Shown here in pieces: positions 17,223-25,534 of a stretch of DNA of 64,000 bases. Below the pieces are notes generated by a model. The model was given only the letters and a program-made list of their open reading frames with translations, was not told the origin of the DNA and did not search any database. The translations under genes and the position numbers were made by a program. This stretch comes from Kribbella sindirgiensis (GTDB lineage Bacteria > Actinomycetota > Actinomycetes > Propionibacteriales > Kribbellaceae), in contig NZ_SJKA01000003.1 in NCBI RefSeq assembly GCF_004331435.1, forward strand, positions 62,001 through 126,000. The letters run 5' to 3'. The stretch's first letter is position 1. Each line of letters starts with the position of its first letter.

Positions 17223-17777
17223 GAAATCCCATTCGCCTACCGTGATGTACGCCGCACTGTGGCCCGGTCCTTCACCCAGCCGGGACTCGATCAACTGCAG
17301 GCTGCCCGCCGTCCAGGCAGGGCTCTCGTAGGTGTCGAAAACCCTGACCCACTTGGTGACGTCGACCGGTCGCCGCAACCGCGCCAAGGTCAGGTGCGGG
17401 GTGAATTTCCTTCCTTCCACCGTCACTCCGGCGCGACTCGCTGCCGCCCGGGTGGTCATCGCCAGGTGCTTGAGCGACTCGGTGTCGTCGCGAACTCCGG
17501 CGTACAGCACTCGCGCGTCCGGCACGCCGGGGAACGCGCCTGCTCCGGTCAGCTGGAGCTCGAACGGTTTCTGGCGCTGGGCGGCGAGCTCCAGCCGCTC
17601 CTCGAGCTCCTCGGTCTTCCAGTCCGGCACCTCGCCGAGAAACGCCAGCGTGAGATGCCAGTGCTCGTCCGCCGCCCACCGGATGTCGTCGTCCGGATGG
17701 TCCCGGCGCGGCTCCACGAACTCGCTCAGATCCTCCACTACCTCGAGAGGTGGCACTACGGCCACGAACAATCGCAT
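17214..17777 (-). CDS. thpR: RNA 2',3'-cyclic phosphodiesterase (2'-5' RNA ligase family)
   Basis: This 187-aa member of the 2H phosphoesterase family carries its two H-x-T-x motifs, HLTLAFLG near residue 41 and HLTLARLR near residue 128. It opens with MRLFVAVVPP, the standard ThpR N-terminus, so ATG at 17777 was chosen although the frame is open far upstream. The enzyme hydrolyses RNA 2',3'-cyclic phosphate ends. It ends inside the efeU iron box and diverges, 33 bp apart, from a gene with a polynucleotide-kinase-like domain. Confidence 0.93.
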   Translation of the reverse strand: MRLFVAVVPPLEVVEDLSEFVEPRRDHPDDDIRWAADEHWHLTLAFLGEVPDWKTEELEERLELAAQRQKPFELQLTGAGAFPGVPDARVLYAGVRDDTESLKHLAMTTRAAASRAGVTVEGRKFTPHLTLARLRRPVDVTKWVRVFDTYESPAWTAGSLQLIESRLGEGPGHSAAYITVGEWDFLG

Positions 17778-17810
17778 CCGAAAATCGTATCTGTGGTGGA
17801 AACTGCTTTT

Positions 17811-19256
17811 GTGGCCGAGTTGAAGCTGCCGTCGCCGTGTGTGGTGATCCTTGTGGGGCCGGGGGCGTCCGGGAAGTCGACGTGGGCGGCGGAGCATTTC
17901 GGGGTCGAGCTGGTGGTGTCGAGTGATCGGCTCCGGGCGCTGGTCGGGGCGGGCGAGGACGACATCACGGCCAGTACGGACGCTTTCGCGCTGCTGGACG
18001 TGGTGGTGCGGCAGCGCATCGGGCGCCGGCTGACCACCGTCATCGACACGCTGGGACTGGACAAAGAGAAGCGGCTGCGGTGGCTCGAGCTCGCTCGCGA
18101 GGCGGGCATGGCCTGTGTCGCGGTGGCGTTCGACACGCCTGCCGAGGAATGCCGGCGGCGGAATCGGGAGCGTACGGCGAAACGCATCCCCGCGGACGCT
18201 CTGACCAGCCAGCTGCGGTCGTGGACGTCGGTGAAGAAGGAGCTGCCGACGGAGGGGTACGACGACGTACTCGAGCCGACTGTGGTGCGGGTGGTTCCGG
18301 ATGCGTTCGTGGAGTCGACCGCGGCGCAGGCTCGGCAGTCGGATGCTCCGGTGGGGTTGCGTTTCGGGCTGCAGTTGAGCAGGTACCCAGGCGGTCGGGA
18401 AGGCCTGGCCGCGTGGATTCGTGAGGTCGCGGAGCGGGCCGAGGCGGCGGGGTTCGACGCGATCTACGTGATGGATCACTTCCGGCAGATCCCGCAGGTG
18501 GGGCGGGCGTGGGAGGACTTCCTGGAGAGCTGGACGACGCTCGGGTACCTGGCCGCGTGCACGACCCGGGTCCGGCTCGGCACGCTCGTCTCCGGCATCA
18601 CCTACCGCAACGTCGCCCACCTCGGGAAGATCGCGGCGACGCTGGATGTGTTGAGTGGTGGGCGAGCGGTGTGCGGGGTCGGGCTCGCGTGGTTCGAGGC
18701 GGAGCACAAGGCGTACGGCTGGCCGTTTCCTCCGGTGAGCGAACGCTATGCGCTGCTCGAGGACGCCTTGCAGATGCTGCCGATTTTATGGGGACCAGGC
18801 AACAAACCGTTCCACGGCAAGATCCTCGACGTACCCGACACCACGTGTTATCCGCGACCGCTGCAGGACCACCTGCCCGTGCTCGTCGGTGGGAGTGGCC
18901 CGCGGACGCTGCGACTGGCCGCACGGTACGCCGACGCGGTGAACGTCTTCGGGGACGCAGCCGCGGTACGGAAGGCAGCCGGCCACCTGGGAGACAGGCC
19001 GGTCGAGCTGACGCACCTGTCGACAACCCTTGTAGGCAAGGACTCCCGGCAGGTCGACGAGCTCGTGCAGCGGTTGCGCCCGCGGAACGTCAACCCGGCG
19101 AAGTACGCCGCCTCCGTGAACGCAGGCACCGTCGACGATCAGATCGGGCGGTTCCGCGAGCTGTCCGAGGCGGGGGTGGCCGAGGTGATGATCAGCCTCC
19201 CCGACCTCACCACCCTCGACACGGTCGCCGATGTGATCTCAGCGTTCCGGGTGTAG
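17811..19256 (+). CDS. Polynucleotide-kinase-like domain fused to F420-type LLM oxidoreductase
   Basis: The protein is about 481 aa. Residues 1-165 form a P-loop kinase: Walker A GPGASGKST, then VVSSDRLRALV, TVIDTLGLDKEKR and CRRRNRERTAKR, closely like the 5'-kinase domain of bacterial Pnkp. From about residue 185 a complete luciferase-like monooxygenase domain follows (RFGLQLSRYPGG, YVMDHFRQIPQVG, GSGPRTLRLAARYADAVN), of the F420-dependent class. Starts at GTG 17793 or 17796 are possible; 17811 was chosen for the spacing from GGTGGA. It overlaps the convergent mtr gene by 18 bp. The natural substrate of either half is not known. Confidence 0.85.
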   Translation: MAELKLPSPCVVILVGPGASGKSTWAAEHFGVELVVSSDRLRALVGAGEDDITASTDAFALLDVVVRQRIGRRLTTVIDTLGLDKEKRLRWLELAREAGMACVAVAFDTPAEECRRRNRERTAKRIPADALTSQLRSWTSVKKELPTEGYDDVLEPTVVRVVPDAFVESTAAQARQSDAPVGLRFGLQLSRYPGGREGLAAWIREVAERAEAAGFDAIYVMDHFRQIPQVGRAWEDFLESWTTLGYLAACTTRVRLGTLVSGITYRNVAHLGKIAATLDVLSGGRAVCGVGLAWFEAEHKAYGWPFPPVSERYALLEDALQMLPILWGPGNKPFHGKILDVPDTTCYPRPLQDHLPVLVGGSGPRTLRLAARYADAVNVFGDAAAVRKAAGHLGDRPVELTHLSTTLVGKDSRQVDELVQRLRPRNVNPAKYAASVNAGTVDDQIGRFRELSEAGVAEVMISLPDLTTLDTVADVISAFRV

Positions 19257-20642
19257 ATCGAGCTTCAGCAGCGCGTTCTCGATCAGCTCGGGCATCGCGG
19301 GGTGGATCCAGTACTGGCCGCGGGCCATCGTGTACGCGTCCAGCCCGAAGCTCATCGCCTGGATCACCGGCTGGATCACGGTCGGCGCCTGCGGGCCGAT
19401 CACGTGGCAGCCGATGATCTGCCCGCTCTCCGGGTCGGCGAGCACCTTCGCGAAACCGGTGGTGTCCTCCATCGCCCAGCCGTACGCGATATCGGCGTAC
19501 GTCTGAACCGCCTTCACATAAGGGATTCCGCGTTCCTGCGCCTGCTCCTCGGTGAGGCCGACGGACGCGATCTGCGGTGCGCTGAACACCGCGTGCGGGA
19601 CGAAGCGGTGGTCGGCCTCGATCCGGTCGTCGGGGTTGAGCAGGTTGTGCTTCACCACCCGGGCCTCGTGGTTCGCGACGTGCTTGAGCTGATGCGGGTT
19701 CGTCACGTCGCCGAGCGCGTAGATGCCGTCGGCACTGGTCTGCTGGTACGCGTCGACGAGCACGCGACCCTCGCGGTCCACGTCCACCCCGGTGGCGTCC
19801 AGGTTCAGCAGGTCCGAGTTCGGTTCCCGGCCGACCGCGACCAGGAGCTCGTCGACGATCAGCTCGTCGGCACCGCCCGGGTGCAGCATCCCGAGCAGGA
19901 TCGAGCCGTCGTCACGGCGCGCGACCCGCACGGTCTCGTGGTTGAGCCGTACGTCGTACTTCTCCCGCGCGATCTCCGTGTACCGCGCGCCGATCTCACG
20001 GTCCTCGAGCCGGAGCAGCCCGTTCGAACGGGCGATGACCGTCACCTCGACCCCGAACGACGCGAACACGTGCGCGAACTCGGCCGCGACGAACCCGCCG
20101 CCGATGATCGCGATCCGGCGCGGTAGTTCCTCGAGCCGCATGATCGTGTTCGACGTGTGGTACCCGGTCTCCTCGAGACCCGGGATCGGCGGGACGATCG
20201 GCCGGCTGCCGGTCGCGATCACGAACCGGTCCGCGCTGAACACGCTCGTCGACCCGTCCTTGCCGTCGACCGTCAGCTCCTTGAACCCGGTGAACCGCCC
20301 GGTCCCGTCGTACACGGTGACGTTCGCGTTGTCCGGGTTGTGGTGCCGGTACTCCGAGCCGCCGGCCGCGATCGGGTCGATCCGGCCGAAGATCCGGTCC
20401 CGGACATCGCGCCAGCGGACGCCGAGCAGCTGCTCGTCGACGCCGTACCGCGCACTCACCGACGGCGTCGCGGCCACGTCGGCGGCATGCACGAACATCT
20501 TGGTCGGGATGCACCCCACGTTCAGGCAGGTGCCGCCGAACGTGCCGCGCTCGACGATCGCCACCTTCTGGTCCGCGAACCGCCGATTGACGATGGTGTT
20601 ACCGGAGCCGGTCCCGATGATCACGAGGTCGTAATGGGTCAC
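19239..20642 (-). CDS. mtr: Mycothione reductase
   Basis: This 467-aa flavoprotein disulfide reductase has an N-terminal FAD site GTGSGNT, the redox-active pair Cys39/Cys44 in GGTCLNVGCIPTK, a second nucleotide site IGGGFVAAEFA, and a C-terminal HPAMPELIENAL with the catalytic His. The sequence follows mycothione reductase rather than lipoamide dehydrogenase (short N-terminus, FADQKVAIVERGTFGGT). It uses NADPH to reduce mycothiol disulfide and keep the cytoplasm reduced, and it marks the host as an actinomycete. It is monocistronic as far as seen. Confidence 0.94.
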   Translation of the reverse strand: MTHYDLVIIGTGSGNTIVNRRFADQKVAIVERGTFGGTCLNVGCIPTKMFVHAADVAATPSVSARYGVDEQLLGVRWRDVRDRIFGRIDPIAAGGSEYRHHNPDNANVTVYDGTGRFTGFKELTVDGKDGSTSVFSADRFVIATGSRPIVPPIPGLEETGYHTSNTIMRLEELPRRIAIIGGGFVAAEFAHVFASFGVEVTVIARSNGLLRLEDREIGARYTEIAREKYDVRLNHETVRVARRDDGSILLGMLHPGGADELIVDELLVAVGREPNSDLLNLDATGVDVDREGRVLVDAYQQTSADGIYALGDVTNPHQLKHVANHEARVVKHNLLNPDDRIEADHRFVPHAVFSAPQIASVGLTEEQAQERGIPYVKAVQTYADIAYGWAMEDTTGFAKVLADPESGQIIGCHVIGPQAPTVIQPVIQAMSFGLDAYTMARGQYWIHPAMPELIENALLKLDLHPER

Positions 20643-20696
20643 GCCCCATTCTGACCCTTACGGCCAAGACCCGCCCACTAAGGAAGGATGGGGTAG

Positions 20697-21362
20697 GTGG
20701 CAGGTGGTGAGCTGACGAGCACGTACGGCACGGTCGTCTGGGACGGTATCGGTACTCTCCGGATCCGGTACGGCGGGACGCCTTTACGGACTCGTCTCGG
20801 TGAGCGGACCGTGCCCATCGAGGCGCTGCGCGCCGTCGAGGTCACCGACGCAGGACTGCAGTTCGTCCTCCGCGACGGCGCCGACCCGCTGCAGTCCGTG
20901 ACGCAGCCCGTCGAGCTCTACGAGTTCCCGGGGGTCGACCGTGCACTCGCCGAGGAGATCGCCCGTGACATCGGCCAGGCCCTCGTCCGTCGCGACGTAC
21001 CGGCGACGGCCTCCACCGCGTGGCTGGTCGCGCCGCCGCCCGCGCCCGATCGGATCGAAGGGCGGGACGCGACGCTCACGGTGGCGAACGGGCAGCTCAC
21101 GTTCGAGTACCACCGGTCCGCGGGCCGTAAGAAGAAGGCGCTCGGCGACCCGTGGTCGGTGCCGCTCGCGGACATCGCCGACGTGGAATGGACACCGGCG
21201 GCCGGTCTCGGCGCGCGGGGACACCTCCGGATCACCACGGCCGCGACATCCGGCGTACGCCCGAAACCCCAGCACGACCCCGCGGCAATGCTCACCCGGC
21301 GCGCAGCAGAAGCCGACGCCCTGTTCTTCGCCGCCCGCCTACTGACGCGCATCCGCCCCTAG
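20697..21362 (+). CDS. DUF4429 domain protein
   Basis: This 221-aa soluble protein has two similar halves, each with a beta-rich segment: GTVVWDGIGTLRIRYGG at the N-terminus and GRDATLTVANGQLTFEYHR in the middle. This is the tandem PH-like layout of DUF4429 proteins from actinobacteria, whose role is unknown. The start is a GTG with an AAGGAAGG site. Its TAG stop (21360-21362) lies in the terminal repeat of a MITE-like element, so its C-terminus may have been altered by that insertion. Confidence 0.8.
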   Translation: MAGGELTSTYGTVVWDGIGTLRIRYGGTPLRTRLGERTVPIEALRAVEVTDAGLQFVLRDGADPLQSVTQPVELYEFPGVDRALAEEIARDIGQALVRRDVPATASTAWLVAPPPAPDRIEGRDATLTVANGQLTFEYHRSAGRKKKALGDPWSVPLADIADVEWTPAAGLGARGHLRITTAATSGVRPKPQHDPAAMLTRRAAEADALFFAARLLTRIRP

Positions 21363-21527
21363 GGCGTGTCTCCCAATCCCCCGCCGTCGCGAGGAGGTGC
21401 TCGGTGCGGTAGCTCGGCGTGCGGGGGCGAAGGTCTCGATGCGGAGCATCGTGGCCTTTGCACCCGTGCGGCGAGATGCCGTGCCGAGTGCCCCGCAGTA
21501 GGCGTGGGATTGGGAGACACGCCCTAG
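21359..21527. mobile_element. MITE-like element with 22-bp perfect terminal inverted repeats
   Basis: Perfect inverted repeats bound this 169-bp segment: 21359-21380, starting CTAGGGCGTGTCTCCC, and 21506-21527, its exact reverse complement. Each outer end is CTAG, the palindromic kind of target used by some IS5-group elements. No protein is encoded inside. The end repeats supply the TAG stops of both flanking convergent genes (20697-21362 and 21524-22849). A non-autonomous insertion element is the simplest reading; a very large terminator is the alternative. Confidence 0.7.
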
Positions 21528-22849
21528 GCGACCTGGTGACCGACGTCCTTCTTCGGGACGTCGGGTGTGTCGACGACTGCCTTCTCGCCGAGTAGTTCGG
21601 TCTGGGGCAGGACCTCGAGGTGGGGGCGCGGGAGCAACCGCGGACGGATCGCGAGACCGCGCCGGCGGGAGAAGTACAGCACCGAGCCGACCGTGCCGAG
21701 CACAGTCAGCCCACCGCCGGCGATCAGCGACCAGCGGGCGCCCATCACCTGGCCGATCCAGCCGATGAACGGCGACCCGATCGGCGTACCGCCCATCAGG
21801 ACCGTCATGTACAGCGCCATCACCCGGCCGCGCATCGTCGGCTCGATGCTCAACTGCATCGTTGCGTTCGCCGAGGTCAGCATGGTCAGCGAGGTCAGCC
21901 CGACCAGAGGCAGCACCAGCGCGAAGGTCAGGTACGTCGGCATCAGCGCGCTCACGATCTCGAGCAGACCGAACGCCACCGCCGCACCGATCACCAGCCG
22001 CGCGCGGATCCGGACCCGCCGGGCCGCGAGCAACGCGCCGGACAGCGAGCCGATCGCGAGCACCGAACCGAGGATGCCGTACTCCCCCGCGCCCTTGTGG
22101 AACACGCTTGTCGCCATTAGCGCCGACGTCAGCTGGAAGTTCAGTCCGAAGGTGCCCGCGAAGAACACCGCCACCAGCACCATCATCAGATCCGGCCGGC
22201 GCCACAGGTAACGCATCCCGTCCCGGATCATGCCCTTGTCCCGGGCCGCGGGTTTCGGCGTGTGCAGCTCGGAGACCCGCATCAGCCGCAACGACAGGAT
22301 CACGGCGGAGTAGGTGAACCCGTTGATCAGGATCACCGGACCGGTGCCGATCCAGTTGATCAGCAGACCGGCCAGCGCCGGGCCGAGCAGCCGGGCGGCG
22401 TTGAAGGACGCGGAGTTCAGGCCGACCGCGTTCGACAGCTCGTCACGGCCGACCATCTCGACCACGAACGCCTGCCGGGTCGGGGCGTCGAACGCCGTAC
22501 CGACACCGAACAGGAGGGCCAGCAGATACACGTGCCACGTCTGCACGACACCGGCGATCGTCAGTCCGCCGAGGGTCAGCGCGACAGTGGCCATCGCGAT
22601 CTGGGTGACCGTCAGCACGGTCCGCTTCGGGAAGCGGTCCGCGATCAGACCGGCGTACGGGCCGAGCAGGAGCGCGGGCAGGAACTGCAGGCCGGTGACG
22701 ATCCCGAGCGCCGTACCGGAATGGGTCAGCTCCAGGACCAGCCAGTCCTGGGCGACCCGCTGCATCCAGGTGCCGACGTTCGAGACGATCGCGCCCGAGG
22801 CGTACAGCCGGAAGTTCCGGACCTTGAACGCGCGGAAGGTGGGGCTCAT
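21524..22849 (-). CDS. MFS transporter (EntS/MFS_3-like exporter)
   Basis: This 441-aa major facilitator has about 12 membrane helices. Its N-terminus FRAFKVRNFRLYASGAIVSNVGTWMQRVAQDWLV is typical of the MFS_3/enterobactin-exporter-like group, with the inter-helix motif GLIADRFPKR. The ATG at 22849 overlaps the MarR stop (ATGA), which fixes the start. It forms a two-gene operon with the MarR regulator. The stop lies in the end repeat of the MITE-like element, so its last residues may derive from that element. The substrate is unknown. Confidence 0.9.
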   Translation of the reverse strand: MSPTFRAFKVRNFRLYASGAIVSNVGTWMQRVAQDWLVLELTHSGTALGIVTGLQFLPALLLGPYAGLIADRFPKRTVLTVTQIAMATVALTLGGLTIAGVVQTWHVYLLALLFGVGTAFDAPTRQAFVVEMVGRDELSNAVGLNSASFNAARLLGPALAGLLINWIGTGPVILINGFTYSAVILSLRLMRVSELHTPKPAARDKGMIRDGMRYLWRRPDLMMVLVAVFFAGTFGLNFQLTSALMATSVFHKGAGEYGILGSVLAIGSLSGALLAARRVRIRARLVIGAAVAFGLLEIVSALMPTYLTFALVLPLVGLTSLTMLTSANATMQLSIEPTMRGRVMALYMTVLMGGTPIGSPFIGWIGQVMGARWSLIAGGGLTVLGTVGSVLYFSRRRGLAIRPRLLPRPHLEVLPQTELLGEKAVVDTPDVPKKDVGHQVA

Positions 22850-23295
22850 CGAGCCGCCAGTCGTTCGAGAACAGGTGCTGCCTTGCGCAGGATGTCGCGC
22901 TCCTCGGGGGTCAATTGCTTCAGTTTGGTCTGCAGCCACTCATCGCGGCGGCGGCGGTTCGCCAGGATCAGCTCGTCGGCCTTGGCGGTGAGCTCGACCA
23001 TGATCTGGCGCTTGTCGGTCGGATGCGGGCGGCGGACCAGCAGACCCGCCTCCTCCATGTTCGTCACGATCCGCGTCATCGACGGCGGCTTCACCTGCTC
23101 GTGGGCGGCCAGCTCGCCGATCGTCATCGCCTCGTGCTTGGCCAGCGCGCCGAGCACGCTGAGCTGGTTCGCGGTGAGGTCGTGACCGGGCTCGCGCTGC
23201 CGGCGGATCTGCCGGGACAGCCGCAGGGTCGACGACCGCAGGGCACTCGCCAGCCCGACGTCACTCTTCACCTGCTGCGCTACGACTTCGGGCAT
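22846..23295 (-). CDS. MarR-family transcriptional regulator
   Basis: This 149-aa winged-helix regulator has the MarR core TANQLSVLGALAKHEAMTIGELAAHEQV, KPPSMTRIVTNMEEAGLLVRR and a beta-wing HPTDKRQIMVEL. It is translationally coupled to the MFS gene downstream, so it probably represses its own operon until a drug-like ligand binds. The upstream region has an A/T-rich stretch CTTTACCTTAACTCATTACC (about 23300-23318) that could be the promoter or operator. Confidence 0.92.
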   Translation of the reverse strand: MPEVVAQQVKSDVGLASALRSSTLRLSRQIRRQREPGHDLTANQLSVLGALAKHEAMTIGELAAHEQVKPPSMTRIVTNMEEAGLLVRRPHPTDKRQIMVELTAKADELILANRRRRDEWLQTKLKQLTPEERDILRKAAPVLERLAAR

Positions 23296-23388
23296 GTCTT
23301 TACCTTAACTCATTACCTTTGCTAACTAAAAACGTTGGACCGCCAGCTGGTATTCCCCCGGCGCGGACGGCCGATAGAGTTCGCGGTC

Positions 23389-24462
23389 ATGGGGACGACG
23401 GCCGAGCTGGAGCGGTACGAGCAGAGGTTCCGGCGGGCGGGACTGCCGCTGTTCATCGAGGACTTCTCGCCGACGCACGACATCTTCACGCGGGCGGCGC
23501 CACTGCTGGTGCTGGTGTTCCTGGCCGAGATGCTCGGCGCCACCTCACTCGAATGGGACTGGTGGCAGAATCTGCTGGCCGCGATCGGCGGTCTGCTCGC
23601 ACTGATCGCCGGGTTCGGCCTGCTCAACGGGTTGCGCGGACGGCCGTTCGGTTCGCTGCCGACCCGCTTCGGGACCCCGGAGCTGGCGGTGTTCGTCCTG
23701 CTACCGGCGTTGCTCCCCGTCGTCACGCAAGGCCAGGTCAAGCAGTTCTTCGGTGTGGCCTTCGGCAACTTGCTGCTGGTCGGACTGGTGTACGTCGTGG
23801 TCGGCTACGGCTTCATCGCCACCGTGGTCTGGGGAGTGCGCCAGTTGGCGCGCGAGCTGGCCAACTCGGTCGCCAGCTTCGTCCGGGCGTTGCCGCTTTT
23901 GCTGGTCTTCTCGCTGGTGCTGTTCATGACCGCGGACATGTGGCAGGTGTTCGCGTGGATGCCCGCGGCCTTCATCGTCTTCTCCGTGATCGCGTTCACG
24001 CTGCTGAGCACCGTGTTCCTGCTGATCCGGCTGCCGCTGGAGGTGGACGCGATCGAGCGCACCGCCGGCTCGGGCCCGCCGCTGAGCCGGAGCCAGCGCT
24101 TCAACGTCAGCGTGAGCCTGGTGATCCGGCAGTGGATGCAGGTCCTCGTGGTGAGCGCCGGCGTCGGCCTGTTCTTCGTTGCCTTCGGCATGCTCGCGAT
24201 CAGCGAACACATCTACCGGCAGTGGGGCGTCGACGCCGGCTCGTGGTCGTACCACGTCGAACTGCTGAACCATCCGCTCGTCCTCAGCGCCTCCCTGATC
24301 AAGGTCGCCGTCGGCATCGCGAACTTCACCGGGCTCTACTACTCGATCGCGCTGCTCACGGACTCGACGTACCGCACCGAATTCCTCGACCACGTCAGCA
24401 ACGAACTCCGCGAACTCTTCACCGCCAGGGCCGAGTACCTCGAACTTCGGCGTACCACTTAG
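23389..24462 (+). CDS. Multi-pass membrane protein, function unknown
   Basis: This 357-aa protein has an N-terminal soluble segment of about 35 residues with ERYEQRFRRAGLPLFIEDFSP, then about seven membrane helices and a charged cytoplasmic tail. ATG at 23389 was preferred because the upstream in-frame extension is not conserved-looking and has no ribosome site. I do not recognise a named family; the aromatic-acidic N-terminal motif recurs in uncharacterised actinobacterial membrane proteins. It overlaps the convergent Dabb gene by 4 bp. Confidence 0.7.
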   Translation: MGTTAELERYEQRFRRAGLPLFIEDFSPTHDIFTRAAPLLVLVFLAEMLGATSLEWDWWQNLLAAIGGLLALIAGFGLLNGLRGRPFGSLPTRFGTPELAVFVLLPALLPVVTQGQVKQFFGVAFGNLLLVGLVYVVVGYGFIATVVWGVRQLARELANSVASFVRALPLLLVFSLVLFMTADMWQVFAWMPAAFIVFSVIAFTLLSTVFLLIRLPLEVDAIERTAGSGPPLSRSQRFNVSVSLVIRQWMQVLVVSAGVGLFFVAFGMLAISEHIYRQWGVDAGSWSYHVELLNHPLVLSASLIKVAVGIANFTGLYYSIALLTDSTYRTEFLDHVSNELRELFTARAEYLELRRTT

Positions 24463-24842
24463 GCGAACAACTCGTCGACGCGGCGCGACCATTCCGGGTA
24501 CTCGGCGCTCTTCCGCGCGACCTCGGCGTACATCGCCCGGCCGACCTCGGGGTCGTCGTCACTGAAGCGGACCGCGCTCATCTTCTCGAGCCTGTCCAGG
24601 ATGACGTCGTCGCCGGCCAGGTGCACCGGATCCCAGGTGTAGCGCTTGAACGACTCGAGGTCCGGGATCGCGGCCAGATACGCGTGCGTGAACCCGTCGG
24701 CCGGATCGCCCAGATCCGCCCCGACGACCCCGAACGCGGTCGAGTCCATCGCCGCCGTACGCCGCATCGCGGCCAGCACCTCCGCCTGCTCGTCGGCACT
24801 GACACCTGCCTTGAACCGGAACCGCAGTACGTTCACAAACAT
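24459..24842 (-). CDS. Dabb-family (stress-responsive alpha/beta barrel) protein
   Basis: This 127-aa protein opens with FVNVLRFRFKAGVS, followed by GFTHAYLAAIPDLESFKRYTWDPVH, the ferredoxin-like dimeric alpha/beta barrel pattern of Dabb proteins. Members are small dimers, sometimes lyases or cyclases, usually of unknown role. It diverges from the TetR gene at 24916 with a palindromic operator between them, so it is probably the TetR target. Confidence 0.82.
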   Translation of the reverse strand: MFVNVLRFRFKAGVSADEQAEVLAAMRRTAAMDSTAFGVVGADLGDPADGFTHAYLAAIPDLESFKRYTWDPVHLAGDDVILDRLEKMSAVRFSDDDPEVGRAMYAEVARKSAEYPEWSRRVDELFA

Positions 24843-24859
24843 GAGACCTCCTAAAAGAA

Positions 24860-24875
24860 TGCACTGGTGAGTGCA
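24860..24875. promoter_or_regulatory. Palindromic TetR operator candidate
   Basis: TGCACT-GGTG-AGTGCA is a perfect 6-bp inverted repeat in the 73-bp gap between the divergent Dabb and TetR genes. Position and symmetry fit an autoregulatory TetR site serving both promoters. Confidence 0.55.
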
Positions 24876-24915
24876 GTTTATAGGACGACTGAGTCTATCC
24901 AGCTACCCTGTCCGG

Positions 24916-25533
24916 GTGACAGGCACGCGCGGACGCATCGACAAACGCCAGGCGATCCTGGAGGCGGCCTTCACGGTCTTCGCGCGGGACGGCTACCGGG
25001 CGGCGAGCGTCGACACGGTCGCGGCCACCGCCGGGGTCGCGAAGCACACGATCTACAACCACTTCGGCGACAAGCAGTCGCTGTTCCGGGCAGCCGTCGC
25101 CGCGCTCGCGGACGACGCCCTCGCCCGCAACCTCGCGGCGATCGAGACGTTGCGCCCGGAACGTGACCCGGTCGAGGCGCTGACCGAGGTCGGCCTCAAG
25201 CTCGCCAAGTGCTACTGCGACGAGAAGTCGTGGGCGGTCCGCCGGCTGCTGCAGGCCGAGCTCGGGAGCATGCCCGAACTGCAGGACATCGTGCGGGAAC
25301 GCGCGACCGACAAGGTCAACGACGCCCTCGCCGACCGGCTGGCCCGGCTCGCGCTGGCCGGGCACCTGCGACTGTCCGACCCCGCGGTCGCGGCGGAACA
25401 GTTCGGCGCGCTCCTGACCGCGCCGTTCGACGCGCGGTCCCGCCTCGGCACCCGCAAGATCCCGTTCAACGAACTGGCCGAGGTCACGCAGAACGCCGTA
25501 CAGACGTTTCTGCGTGCCTTCGGCGTCAGATGA
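24916..25533 (+). CDS. TetR-family transcriptional regulator
   Basis: This 205-aa protein has the TetR N-terminal HTH: KRQAILEAAFTVFARDGYRAASVDTVAATAGVAKHTIYNHFGDKQSLF. GTG at 24916 gives the normal family length; the in-frame upstream ATG at 24871 would overlap the operator. The C-terminal ligand domain is of the AcrR-C type (LRLSDPAVAAEQFGALLTAPFDA). It diverges from the Dabb gene, which is the likely target. Confidence 0.9.
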   Translation: MTGTRGRIDKRQAILEAAFTVFARDGYRAASVDTVAATAGVAKHTIYNHFGDKQSLFRAAVAALADDALARNLAAIETLRPERDPVEALTEVGLKLAKCYCDEKSWAVRRLLQAELGSMPELQDIVRERATDKVNDALADRLARLALAGHLRLSDPAVAAEQFGALLTAPFDARSRLGTRKIPFNELAEVTQNAVQTFLRAFGVR

Positions 25534-25534
25534 C

